Made by a program: the position numbers and the translations under genes. From Devosia sp. 1566 (GTDB lineage: Bacteria; Pseudomonadota; Alphaproteobacteria; Rhizobiales; Devosiaceae), in assembly GCF_004005995.1 (NCBI RefSeq), contig NZ_CP034767.1, positions 2,976,001 through 3,040,000 of the forward strand: 64,000 bases of DNA, written 5' to 3'. This document shows, piece after piece, positions 45,752-53,910 of the stretch (position 1 is its first letter; each line of letters starts with the position of its first letter). The notes under the pieces were generated by a model. The model ran no database searches. It was not told where the DNA came from and was given only the letters and a program-made list of their open reading frames with translations.

Positions 45752-46039
45752 ATGCCCCGTTTTCAAACCTGCCCACCCCATGCGGCACCCGCCGACGCGG
45801 TTGTGGTCAATATCTGGCATGCACTGGGCCGGGTGGTTGGCGATGTGGGCTGCGCCCATTGCCCCAATGCAAGTGATTACATAGTCCCCGACTTCCCCCG
45901 ACCGGTGCCGCTGGCGTTGGAACGCGCCGAGGAAGTTCGCGCCCATTGCGGGCTTGCCCGGGTGGTCATCGCCATTGATGATCCGAGCCTATGGAAAGCC
46001 GAATGGGGCGCATTGCTGCAAGCTGAAGGCGTTCATTGA
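45752..46039 (+). CDS. hypothetical protein, 95 residues
   Basis: Not recognised. GGAGAGG lies 5 bp before the ATG, which supports translation. The protein has a CPPH near the start, a GCAHCPN motif (about 33-39) and one further Cys, so metal or redox chemistry is possible. No signal peptide or membrane segment. It stands alone between a divergent small gene and the membrane-protein pair that follows 110 bp later. Confidence 0.6.
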   Translation: MPRFQTCPPHAAPADAVVVNIWHALGRVVGDVGCAHCPNASDYIVPDFPRPVPLALERAEEVRAHCGLARVVIAIDDPSLWKAEWGALLQAEGVH

Positions 46040-46148
46040 ACCCTGACGCTGTTTCGCCTGAATTCTTGACCTATTCGCCCTGATCTTGCCGGGTTAGGGC
46101 TATTGATTATGTCCGCAGCGGCTCCGTCGAGCCCCGGGGTCCTGATTC

Positions 46149-47522
46149 ATGCAGCTCAAGCCGAACGCGTATAGGCTCAACGAAACCGTCAAGGGCGTTG
46201 AAACCATGACCCGCTTTGCCCTGGCCGTTTTGGCGCTGGCGTCGGGCGTTTACACCTATCTCGGGGTGCGCGGGCTACTGGATGGCTCGGCCACATTCGT
46301 GTTTTTCGCTGCCATCATTTATTCGGCCGCCGTCTCGGTCGCCATTTACGCCTTTTGGAGCTTCATGCTCCGTTTCGTGCCGCTGGTGACGTCGGGCGTG
46401 CAACGTGCGGGCCTGTTCGCCACCATGGCCGTGGGGTGCCTCATGATCATGGCCATGAGTTCATGGCTTAATGCCGCGGCATTGGCGGGCTCGGCGGCCA
46501 CCGAGCAGCATATGGCGGTGACGCTCCAAGGCTATGCCGAGGACCTCGACCAGGCCCATGCCAACGCGCTGGCCGCCCAGTCGCTGCTGCCCGATGTGCA
46601 GCGCGCCGCGGAACGCTTTTCCGGGCTGGCCGCGGACGAGCGGGAGTCAGGCGCCCTGACCGGCACCACCGGCTCGGGCAGCGTCGTGCAATTGCTCACC
46701 CAGATGGGCACGCAGATGAACCAGTTGGCGGCCACCATCACCAGTTCGCGCGATGAAGTCGCCCTGCAGTTCGAACAAGGCTCGGCGCGCCTCGCCACCA
46801 TGCGCGAGCTGGTATCAACGCCGGGCAGCATCGAGCCGCGACTGGATGGTTTCCAGGCCGAGGCCGTGCAACTGACCGCCGTGATCGCGGCGCTGCAGCA
46901 GACCGGCGTCGCCGCTTCGGTCAAGCGCGCTTCGGCCGATCTTTCCGCCGGCTTTATTGCTCCGGTCGCCGATGGGCAGATTGGCGATCTGGCCAATCGG
47001 CAGAACCAGGTGATGGAAACGGTGCGCACTTCGGTGGCGACCCAATCGGCGGCGCTGACCACCGCGGCCGACGAGATCCTGGCGACACCAGCCGTTGAGC
47101 AACGCCGCTTTGTGCCCCTGTCCAGCGCCGAAGCGGTGCTGCGCTATTGGCAGGACTTCATTCCTTCCTGGGCGGGCGCCATCTCCATCGATCTGCTGCC
47201 GGTGGTGCTGGTATTGGTGCTGATGATCGTCAACGATGCCATGCGGCGGGAATCTGAATCCCTCGAAGAAGCGGAAAACATCACTGCCGCCGAAATGCTG
47301 CGCGCCATGGCGCTGTATCGCCAGATGGAAGCGGCGGGCGTGGTTGTTCCTCAGGCACCACCGGCGGAGCGGACCGAGCCCGAGACTGTGCCCGAAGCAC
47401 CGATGGAGCCATTGGCGCCCGCTGCGGCCAGCCACACCGATCCAGCCGACGGGGCGGATGCGACAGTGACGCCAATCGACAGCGCCCAGCGCAAGCGGGG
47501 CGACGGCCCCGCGCGCGTATGA
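46149..47522 (+). CDS. membrane protein with large Ala/Gln-rich helical loop, unknown
   Basis: 457 residues, not recognised. Three N-terminal helices (about 20-110: FALAVLALASGVYTYLG, FFAAIIYSAAVSVAIYAFW, AGLFATMAVGCLMIMAMSS) are followed by about 230 residues of Ala/Gln/Thr-rich, probably coiled-coil sequence, a further helix (ISIDLLPVVLVLVLMIVND, near 340) and a Pro/Glu-rich tail. The layout suggests a periplasmic helical domain anchored at both ends. It overlaps the ClpP-fold protein gene by ATGA, so the two probably act together. Confidence 0.75.
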   Translation: MQLKPNAYRLNETVKGVETMTRFALAVLALASGVYTYLGVRGLLDGSATFVFFAAIIYSAAVSVAIYAFWSFMLRFVPLVTSGVQRAGLFATMAVGCLMIMAMSSWLNAAALAGSAATEQHMAVTLQGYAEDLDQAHANALAAQSLLPDVQRAAERFSGLAADERESGALTGTTGSGSVVQLLTQMGTQMNQLAATITSSRDEVALQFEQGSARLATMRELVSTPGSIEPRLDGFQAEAVQLTAVIAALQQTGVAASVKRASADLSAGFIAPVADGQIGDLANRQNQVMETVRTSVATQSAALTTAADEILATPAVEQRRFVPLSSAEAVLRYWQDFIPSWAGAISIDLLPVVLVLVLMIVNDAMRRESESLEEAENITAAEMLRAMALYRQMEAAGVVVPQAPPAERTEPETVPEAPMEPLAPAAASHTDPADGADATVTPIDSAQRKRGDGPARV

Positions 47523-48397
47523 GCACGAGCGTCGAAGCGTCCGAAGAGCCGCAGCGCGCCTCCTGGGGCCGGCGCCTGGTCCAGCGGGCCGCGGCGGTGG
47601 ACGATGGCGCAGTGATGCGCACCGCGTTCTGGGCGCTGCTGCTGGGCACGGTTTCGGTGCTGTTCGTCGACTTTCGCGAATTGACGCAAAACCAGGCCGC
47701 GCCCCTGCCCGTGCCGACGCAGCCCATCCTGCCGCCCGCCCCCGCCACAAACCCCGAGGCATCGCCGGGCGCCGGCACCCGCCCGGCGATCACCACCAGC
47801 CCCGAAGTGCTGGAAGGGGCCCTCGTCATCGCGCTGCGGCCCGAGGGCGAGTTGAGCCTGACGGGAACGCTCGATGTCGGCTCGGCCGAGCGGTTTGCCG
47901 CCGAGATTGCCGAGCGGGGCGAATATGTGCAAACTGTGGTTCTCGACTCCCCTGGAGGATCGGTCGTGGATGCACTGGCGATTGGCAGTCTAATCCACCA
48001 AAGGGGCCTTGCCACCAAGGTCGCCGCGGGCTCGCTTTGCGCCTCCTCCTGCCCCATCATATTCGCCTCGGGCGCCGAGCGGATCGCCAGCCCCGAAGCG
48101 GCTATAGGCGTGCACCAGATCTATGCAGCGGCGCTGGGCGGCAATGCCAAGGATGCCCTTCGGGTCGCCGGCACCGCGATGAGCGACGCGCAAACCACCA
48201 CCGCCCAGATCACCCGGCATCTGGAACAAACCGGGGTTGATCCCGCGCTGTGGCTGCATGCGCTCGAAACGCCACCGCAGCTTTTATACTATTTCACGCC
48301 CGAGGAGATGCTGGCCCTGCGCCTCGCTACTCGGCTCGATAACAAAGATTTGGCCGATGGAACCGGAAGAGAAACGGAGCCGTTACGTGCCAGATAA
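47519..48397 (+). CDS. ClpP-fold predicted periplasmic protein (COG3904-like)
   Basis: 292 residues. One membrane anchor (about 35-50), a Pro-rich spacer and a ClpP/crotonase-like domain: VVLDSPGGSVVDAL (oxyanion region, about 141-153), nucleophile in SLCASSCPIIFASG (Ser176 by analogy) and a His in AAIGVHQIY (199). Proteins of this type are predicted serine peptidases facing the periplasm. It is coupled to the preceding membrane protein by ATGA. No substrate is known. Confidence 0.85.
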   Translation: MSTSVEASEEPQRASWGRRLVQRAAAVDDGAVMRTAFWALLLGTVSVLFVDFRELTQNQAAPLPVPTQPILPPAPATNPEASPGAGTRPAITTSPEVLEGALVIALRPEGELSLTGTLDVGSAERFAAEIAERGEYVQTVVLDSPGGSVVDALAIGSLIHQRGLATKVAAGSLCASSCPIIFASGAERIASPEAAIGVHQIYAAALGGNAKDALRVAGTAMSDAQTTTAQITRHLEQTGVDPALWLHALETPPQLLYYFTPEEMLALRLATRLDNKDLADGTGRETEPLRAR

Positions 48398-48427
48398 GCC
48401 GGAAACCGGCAACAAGGGGAGGCGAGC

Positions 48428-48724
48428 ATGTCTACAAACCAAACATTGACGCGTCATCGCGACATCCAGGTCTGGGTGACGGGGCGACGCGGGCGGCCGG
48501 CGATCGCCCGGATACGCAATCCGGATGGCCAGCAGCGGGCGCAGCTGCGCCTGAGCTTTGGCAGCCCGGTGAGCGACAAGCGCGACCCGGCGGCCCTTGA
48601 TGACGGGGTCAGCCCCTGTTCCTGGGCGGCGTGGCTAGCCGAGCTCGATCGCCAGCGCCTGGCGCTGCGCATCGACCCGGCTGCCGGCGCGTTCGAGCTG
48701 GTGGATCGTAACGCGCAGAACTGA
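48428..48724 (+). CDS. hypothetical protein, 98 residues
   Basis: Not recognised. A soluble, Arg-rich small protein (RHRDIQVWVTGRRGRP, then RIRNPDGQQRAQLRLSFG) with one Cys and no membrane segment. It starts 30 bp after the ClpP-fold gene with AGGGGAGG before the ATG, so it is probably the third gene of that unit. Convergent with the luciferase-like monooxygenase gene. Confidence 0.6.
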   Translation: MSTNQTLTRHRDIQVWVTGRRGRPAIARIRNPDGQQRAQLRLSFGSPVSDKRDPAALDDGVSPCSWAAWLAELDRQRLALRIDPAAGAFELVDRNAQN

Positions 48725-48727
48725 GCC

Positions 48728-49738
48728 CTAGGAGCGCGGTTCAAGCCCAAGAGCGTCGGCGATCAGGCTATAGGAGCGCCGACGCAGTTCGTAGGAATGC
48801 ATGGTCGTGGTGATCATCACCTCATCGGCCCCGGCCGCCTCGGCTTTCTGGCTGATGGCGGCCTTGACCGTTTCGGGCGACCCCACGATCCAAAGGCTCG
48901 ATTGATGCTCGATCACCGCGCGCTGCTGGGCGGTGAGCGGATGGGCGATTGCCTGTTCGGGCGCAAACAAGCGGCGCTGTTCGCCCGAATGGAACAAGGC
49001 CCAGTTCACCTCCTGCGAGCTCGACAGGAACCGCGCTTCCTCGTCGGTTGGGGCGCAGATCACCGACAGGCATAGCAGCGTGCGCGGCTCGGGAAAGGCC
49101 GCGGTGGGCGTGAAGGCTTCTCGATAAGCGGCAAAGGCAGGCGCGGCTGGCGTTTGGCTGAAATGGGCGGCGAAGGCATAGCCGATGCCAAGCTGCCCGG
49201 CCGCGGTTGCGCTCGAGCCCGATGAGCCCAGGAGCCAAAGGGGCGGCAGGCTGATGCCACCGGGCGCGACGGCCACATGGGAGAACGGGTGTTCGGGCGG
49301 AAAGCCTTCTTCCTCGAAGGCCAGCATTTCGCTCAAATATTGCGCGAATTCCTCGCCGCCGCCGGTGCGCAGGGCGCGCATGGCATAGCCGTCGCCACCC
49401 GGCGCGCGCCCCAGGCCCAGATCAATGCGGCCGGGATGCAGGGCTTCCAGCGTCCGATAGGCCTCGACGATCCGCAGCGGCGCGTGATTGAGCAGCATCA
49501 CCCCGCCCGAGCCGACGCGAATGGATTTGGTATGCGCGGCGGCGCTGCCAATGAGGATTTCGGGCACGGAGGACGCGATTGAGGGCATGCCATGATGCTC
49601 GGCATACCAAAGCCTCGTATAGCCCAGCTGATCGCCCATCTGCGCCAGCTTGATGGTCTCGGCCATGGCCTGGGGCGTGGTGGTGCCGTCGGCGATGGGC
49701 GCGAGATCCTGGATGGAAAGGGCGAAGGGGGCGGTCAT
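48728..49738 (-). CDS. LLM-class flavin-dependent oxidoreductase (luciferase-like)
   Basis: 336 residues, bacterial luciferase fold: QMGDQLGYTRLWYAEHHGMPSIASS, VGSGGVMLLNHAPLRIVEAYRTLEALHPGRID (in two parts) and LWLLGSSGSSATAAGQLGIGYAFAAHFSQ. This is the YhbW-like group of FMN-dependent monooxygenases, whose substrates are mostly unknown. Cytoplasmic. It is divergent from the pagL-like gene, with about 200 bp between. Confidence 0.92.
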   Translation of the reverse strand: MTAPFALSIQDLAPIADGTTTPQAMAETIKLAQMGDQLGYTRLWYAEHHGMPSIASSVPEILIGSAAAHTKSIRVGSGGVMLLNHAPLRIVEAYRTLEALHPGRIDLGLGRAPGGDGYAMRALRTGGGEEFAQYLSEMLAFEEEGFPPEHPFSHVAVAPGGISLPPLWLLGSSGSSATAAGQLGIGYAFAAHFSQTPAAPAFAAYREAFTPTAAFPEPRTLLCLSVICAPTDEEARFLSSSQEVNWALFHSGEQRRLFAPEQAIAHPLTAQQRAVIEHQSSLWIVGSPETVKAAISQKAEAAGADEVMITTTMHSYELRRRSYSLIADALGLEPRS

Positions 49739-49934
49739 GGGCTTTGGGCTTTCGCAGCTAGTCTTTGCGTCCTCATATCGGTAAATTACGATGAAAGCGA
49801 GACAGCGTGGCAGCGTAAGGGGCTGCTGAGGCGTGGCGCGCGCAGCACAGAGCGGGGGTAATCGGGCGGCAGTGGTTGACTCGGTGGGGCTCTTGCCGAT
49901 TACTGGCGCCGATCAATACCTTCCGAGTGCGGCC

Positions 49935-50540
49935 ATGACCAAATCCCTTCCAGCTTGCCTCGTGGCGGCTTTGCTGCTCGGCACTGCCGCTCCCGCAGTG
50001 GCGCAGACCGATGTCGCCGCCCTGCCCTCGGCCGGCGTGCTGGACATTGTCGATGAAGTGCGCGTGGGCCTGGCGTTCCACGGCGTTTATTACACGCTGA
50101 TCCCGCAGGATTTCGGCGATTGGGATTATAGCCGGCTCGAGGACGTGACCTTTGACGTGCTCTTCACTTCGCCCGATCTCGATGCCTTCCGCTGGATCGG
50201 CGCACCGCGCCCTGAAGTGGGCGCCACCATCAACCTCGAGGGCGAGGACAGCCTGGTGCATGCGGGCCTGACCTGGCAGGCGCATCTGTTCGATAGCCCG
50301 GTGTTCGTGGAAGGCACCTTTGGCGCGGCGATCCACAATGGTTATCTGGGCGACGACGCGCCGGACGGCCGGCGCAAGTTCGGCTGCCGCGTCAATTTCT
50401 ACGAGCGCATCGGGCTGGGCGTCGACCTGACGGAAAACGCCACCGCCACCTTGGCCTATGAGCACTCCTCCAATGCCGAGCTGTGCGACTATAATGCAGG
50501 CATCTCCAACCTCTCGCTCAAATTCGGCTGGAAGTTCTAG
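49935..50540 (+). CDS. pagL: lipid A 3-O-deacylase, PagL-like
   Basis: 201 residues with a signal peptide (about 1-23, AAPAVAQTD). The mature part is an eight-stranded outer-membrane barrel by pattern, ending in an aromatic residue (LKFGWKF). The PagL catalytic motif is intact in AYEHSSNAEL: His and the Ser two residues later, followed by the conserved NAG. It removes an acyl chain from lipid A in the outer membrane, modulating surface properties. The ATG at 49935 is the start that gives a proper signal peptide. Confidence 0.88.
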   Translation: MTKSLPACLVAALLLGTAAPAVAQTDVAALPSAGVLDIVDEVRVGLAFHGVYYTLIPQDFGDWDYSRLEDVTFDVLFTSPDLDAFRWIGAPRPEVGATINLEGEDSLVHAGLTWQAHLFDSPVFVEGTFGAAIHNGYLGDDAPDGRRKFGCRVNFYERIGLGVDLTENATATLAYEHSSNAELCDYNAGISNLSLKFGWKF

Positions 50541-50580
50541 TCGGTTAAGCTGCGCTTAGGCATAGCAACGCAATGATGGG

Positions 50581-50605
50581 AAGGCCGGCGATCCCCGGCC
50601 TTTTT
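50581..50605 (+). terminator. intrinsic terminator after pagL
   Basis: AAGGCCGG and CCGGCCTT form an 8-bp stem with a 6-nt loop, followed by five T residues. The next gene starts only 19 bp later, so that gene depends on read-through or a promoter overlapping this site. Confidence 0.75.
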
Positions 50606-50623
50606 GTTTTGCGTAGGCCCGCC

Positions 50624-51160
50624 ATGCTCCGTTTCTGCCTTCCCGTCCTTGCCCTGCTGGCCACCACTGCACCCGCCTGGGCGCAGGTGGATCTGCTGCC
50701 CGAAATCCGCGTCGGTGTTTTTGCGCGCGATGCGGGCGCCGATCTATTCGATGGCGGGCGGATCGAGGACGCCAATGTGGAGCTGCTGTTTGCACCCGAT
50801 TGGGGTCAGCTGGGGCTCCTGGGCGAAATCCGGCCGCATATCGGGGCCACGCTCAATACGGCGGGGCATGAAAGCCTCGTTTATGCCGGGGCCAGCTGGA
50901 CGGTGCATGTGCCGGTGCTGCCGGTCTGGGGCGAGGCGAGCCTGGGGGCCGCATTGCACAATGGCGAGTGGCTCGACGATGACGCGCCCCAGCGCTGGGG
51001 CTGCACCGCGCTGCTGCGCGCCTCGGCCAGCGTCGGGGTCAATGTCTTGCCCGGCGCGGCGGTGATGCTGACGGCCGAGCACCTGACCGATGGCGGTGCC
51101 TGTGGCGGCCCCGACGAGGGCGTCACCAATGTAGGCGTGCGGGCGGCGCTGCGCTTTTAG
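50624..51160 (+). CDS. PagL-like paralogue with altered catalytic motif
   Basis: 178 residues with a signal peptide (about 1-20, APAWAQVD). It aligns by eye with the preceding PagL-like protein over its full length (LLPEIRVGVFARD; GATLNTAGHESLVYAGASW; GAALHNGEWLDDDAP). The catalytic segment reads AEHLTDGGACGG: the His is kept, but the position of the nucleophilic Ser is Thr. It is probably a duplicate that has lost or changed deacylase activity, retained as an outer-membrane barrel. Confidence 0.75.
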   Translation: MLRFCLPVLALLATTAPAWAQVDLLPEIRVGVFARDAGADLFDGGRIEDANVELLFAPDWGQLGLLGEIRPHIGATLNTAGHESLVYAGASWTVHVPVLPVWGEASLGAALHNGEWLDDDAPQRWGCTALLRASASVGVNVLPGAAVMLTAEHLTDGGACGGPDEGVTNVGVRAALRF

Positions 51161-51162
51161 GC

Positions 51163-52353
51163 TCAGGCGACCTGCCCGGCGGCCCAGCCCGAGGCCCAGG
51201 CCCATTGAAAGTTGTAGCCCCCGAGCCAGCCGGTGACATCAACCACTTCGCCCACGAAATAAAGGCCCGGCACTTCACGCGCAGCCATGGTCTTGGCGTC
51301 GAGATCGCGCGTGTCGATGCCGCCCAGCGTCACTTCGGCGGTCCGGTAGCCTTCCGTGCCGACGGGCTTGAGCGTCCAGTCCGACAGGATCGCGGCGGCC
51401 TGGTCGAGCTTCTTGTCGGAAAAGTCGCCGACGATCCCGGGCAGGTTGAGCTCATCACCGAGGAGCTGGGCGAGCTTTTTGGGCAGGAAATTGCCCAAGA
51501 CGGTCTGGATCTGCAGCTTGGGCGTGGTTTGCCGCGCCTGGCGCAACAGCTCCCCCGGATTGCGCCCGGGCACCAGATCCACCCCGATCGGATCGCCCTC
51601 GCGCCAATAGCTCGAAATCTGCAGGATCGCCGGGCCGGAAAGACCGCGATGGGTGAACAGCAGCGCTTCGGCGAACCGGGTTTTGCCGTGGCGCACCACG
51701 GCGTCGGTGGCAATGCCGGCTAGGGGTTTGAGGCGCTCCAGGGCACCGGTCTCGAAGGTCAGCGGCACCAGCGCGGGGCGGGTGTCGGTAACGCGCAGGC
51801 CGAACTGGGCGGCGAGCTGATAGCCGAAGCCGGTGGCGCCCATCTTGGGAATTGACTTGCCGCCGGTGGCGACGATGAGGCTGTCGCAGGTGACCGAGCT
51901 GGTCGAGAGCTGGAGGGCAAAGCCATTGTCCTCTTTGCTTACCGCTTCGATCGCGGTTTCCAGCACCAAGGTCACGCCGGCCTGGCGCATTTCGCTCAGG
52001 AGCATGCTGTTAATCTGGGTGGCAGGACCGTCGCAGAACAGCTGGCCAAGGGTTTTTTCGTGATAAGTGATGCCATAGCGCTGGACCATGGCGATAAACA
52101 TTTCGGGCGTATAGCGGCTCAGCGCCGACAGCGCGAAGCGGGGATTGTTGCTCAAAAAGCGATCCCGGCCCTTGTCGGTCGTGGCATGCACATTGGTGAA
52201 GTTGCAGCGCCCGCCCCCGGAAATGCGGATCTTTTCGCCAGCATATTTGGCATGATCCACCACCAGCACGGTGCGACCGCGCTTGCCCGCTTCAATGGCC
52301 GCCATCATGCCAGCAGCGCCGGCGCCCAGCACCACGACGTCGTAGTGGATCAT
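51163..52353 (-). CDS. BaiN/YhiN-family FAD-dependent flavoprotein (HI0933-like)
   Basis: 396 residues. N-terminal FAD-binding DVVVLGAGAAGMMAAIEAGKRG, the family motif KIRISGGGRCNFTN, and the C-terminal GVDTRDLDAKTMAA-type stretch ending GLYFVGEVVDVTGWLGGYNFQWAWASG. These are flavoproteins of unknown substrate, related to BaiN. The ATG at 52353 has AAAGGAC upstream; the frame stays open 204 bp further, but that part has no protein character. Cytoplasmic. Confidence 0.9.
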   Translation of the reverse strand: MIHYDVVVLGAGAAGMMAAIEAGKRGRTVLVVDHAKYAGEKIRISGGGRCNFTNVHATTDKGRDRFLSNNPRFALSALSRYTPEMFIAMVQRYGITYHEKTLGQLFCDGPATQINSMLLSEMRQAGVTLVLETAIEAVSKEDNGFALQLSTSSVTCDSLIVATGGKSIPKMGATGFGYQLAAQFGLRVTDTRPALVPLTFETGALERLKPLAGIATDAVVRHGKTRFAEALLFTHRGLSGPAILQISSYWREGDPIGVDLVPGRNPGELLRQARQTTPKLQIQTVLGNFLPKKLAQLLGDELNLPGIVGDFSDKKLDQAAAILSDWTLKPVGTEGYRTAEVTLGGIDTRDLDAKTMAAREVPGLYFVGEVVDVTGWLGGYNFQWAWASGWAAGQVA

Positions 52354-52532
52354 GCTCTGTCCTTTTTGGTTGGGCGCAGTTACCGCGATAGCCCAAGCGG
52401 GCGCAAGGCTTGCGAGGGGCGACGCAGTGGCAAGGGGCAACGGGCCGCAGGCGTCTGGCCCCGCCCTAGCAGCGGGGGGGCGCAGCAAAGGAAAGCCGCA
52501 CAGCAGCCGTTGACTAAATCCTATTTGGGAGT

Positions 52533-52664
52533 ATGACTTCGCCTGCTTTCCATTCAAGCAGTCAAACCATGCGCAGCATCAGCACATCAGTGACCTCTTC
52601 TCCCGCCCGGCTGTTCGCCGGCGGCGTTGCTGCGCTTATGACTAAAACCACCAAAACCGCCTGA
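52533..52664 (+). CDS. possible leader peptide of asd
   Basis: A 43-codon frame (or 31 codons from an internal ATG at 52569) with Ser and Thr enriched and ending in MTKTTKTA, that is Met, Thr, Lys, Thr, Thr, Lys, Thr codons next to the stop. Two bases after the stop codon region a 12-bp hairpin begins. Met, Thr and Lys are the end products of the pathway that asd serves, so ribosome stalling here could regulate asd. Ribosome binding sites are poor for both starts and no classic terminator follows. Treat as a hypothesis. Confidence 0.3.
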   Translation: MTSPAFHSSSQTMRSISTSVTSSPARLFAGGVAALMTKTTKTA

Positions 52665-52665
52665 C

Positions 52666-52701
52666 GCTTTTCCCCGGGTCGCGCTCCCGCCGGGGAGAGG
52701 C
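52666..52701 (+). promoter_or_regulatory. strong RNA hairpin in the asd leader
   Basis: GCTTTTCCCCGG pairs with CCGGGGAGAGGC over 12 bp (two G-U pairs), with a 12-nt loop. It starts one base after the stop codon of the possible leader peptide. No T-run follows, so it is not a standard terminator; it could act in translation control, Rho-dependent attenuation or RNA stability. Confidence 0.45.
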
Positions 52702-52774
52702 CGAAACCGGATGACCATGGTCCCACCGGGATCGTGCGGGGCGGAAAATTGGTACAGGGACTGGAGTTCCATTC

Positions 52775-53818
52775 ATGGGTTATCGCGTCGCAGTTGTAGG
52801 GGCCACGGGCAATGTGGGCCGCGAAGTTCTTGCCATCCTTGCCGAGCGCAAGTTTCCGGCCGACGAGGTGATCGCCTTAGCGTCATCGCGCTCCATCGGG
52901 CGCGAGCTGAGCTTTGGCGACAAGATCCTCAAGGCCAAGAACCTTGACGATTTCGACTTCACCGGCGTGGATTTTGCCATCATGTCGGCCGGCGGCGCCA
53001 TTTCCAAGGAATGGGCGCAGCGCATTGCGGCCAAGGGCTGCATCGTCATCGATAATTCCAGCTACTGGCGCTACAACAGCGACGTGCCGCTGGTGGTGCC
53101 CGAAGTGAACGCCCATGTGCTGGACGCCTTCATGGCCAATCCGCGCCGCACCAACATCATCGCCAATCCCAATTGCTCGACCGCCCAATTGGTCGTGGCG
53201 CTCAAGCCCCTGCACGACTTTGCCAAGATCAAGCGCATCGTCGTGTCGACCTATCAGTCGGTTTCGGGCGCAGGCAAGGAAGGCGTTGACGAACTCTGGA
53301 ACCAGACCAAGGGCATTTTCGTCAATGACAGCCCCGGCCAGGGCAACAAGTTCCCCAAGCAGATCGCCTTCAACGTTATTCCCCAGATCGATGTGTTCAT
53401 GGAAGACGGCTACACCAAGGAAGAATGGAAGGTGCTGGCCGAAACCAAGAAGATCCTCGATCCAAAGATCCGCGTAACCTGCACGGCCGTGCGCGTGCCG
53501 GTGTTTGTGGGCCATTCGGAAGCGGTCAATATCGAGTTCGAAAACCCCATCACCGCCGATGAAGCGCGCGACATCCTGCGCGAAGCGCCGGGCATTTCGG
53601 TGCTCGATAAGCGTGAGCCCGGTGGCTATGCCACGCCGGTAGAATGCGTTGGCGAATACGACACCTTCGTGTCGCGCATCCGCGAAGACGACACGGTGGA
53701 AAATGGCCTCGCCATGTGGGTGGTCTCGGACAATCTGCGCAAGGGCGCCGCGCTCAACACCATCCAGATCGCCGAAACCCTGATCGAGCGCGGCCTGATG
53801 GCCAAGAAGGCCGCCTAG
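52775..53818 (+). CDS. asd: aspartate-semialdehyde dehydrogenase
   Basis: 347 residues. It reduces aspartyl 4-phosphate to aspartate semialdehyde with NADPH, the branch step to lysine/diaminopimelate, threonine and methionine. NADP site GATGNVG (9-15), active-site Cys134 in ANPNCSTAQ, and the late HSEAVNIEFE motif with the catalytic His are present. TGGAG lies 10 bp before the ATG. The upstream region contains a possible leader peptide and hairpin. Cytoplasmic and essential for peptidoglycan synthesis. Confidence 0.97.
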   Translation: MGYRVAVVGATGNVGREVLAILAERKFPADEVIALASSRSIGRELSFGDKILKAKNLDDFDFTGVDFAIMSAGGAISKEWAQRIAAKGCIVIDNSSYWRYNSDVPLVVPEVNAHVLDAFMANPRRTNIIANPNCSTAQLVVALKPLHDFAKIKRIVVSTYQSVSGAGKEGVDELWNQTKGIFVNDSPGQGNKFPKQIAFNVIPQIDVFMEDGYTKEEWKVLAETKKILDPKIRVTCTAVRVPVFVGHSEAVNIEFENPITADEARDILREAPGISVLDKREPGGYATPVECVGEYDTFVSRIREDDTVENGLAMWVVSDNLRKGAALNTIQIAETLIERGLMAKKAA

Positions 53819-53832
53819 CCTTAAGACTTTTC

Positions 53833-53856
53833 GCCGGCCCCTACCCGGGGGCCGGC
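53833..53856 (+). terminator. hairpin after asd
   Basis: GCCGGCCCC pairs perfectly with GGGGCCGGC across a 6-nt loop, 14 bp after the asd stop. Only a weak T-rich stretch follows. Likely terminator or attenuator before the EamA transporter gene. Confidence 0.6.
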
Positions 53857-53910
53857 ATTGTTCACGCGGCCGACGGGGATCCGCCAAGCCCGCAGCCTGC
53901 AGGGTCCTCC

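Larger units (their letters stand above)
52354..52774. other. 420-bp divergent intergenic region upstream of asd
   Basis: It holds the promoters of the flavoprotein gene (minus) and asd (plus), a possible leader peptide ORF (52533-52664) and a strong hairpin directly after it (52666-52701). No other gene is evident. Confidence 0.5.
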
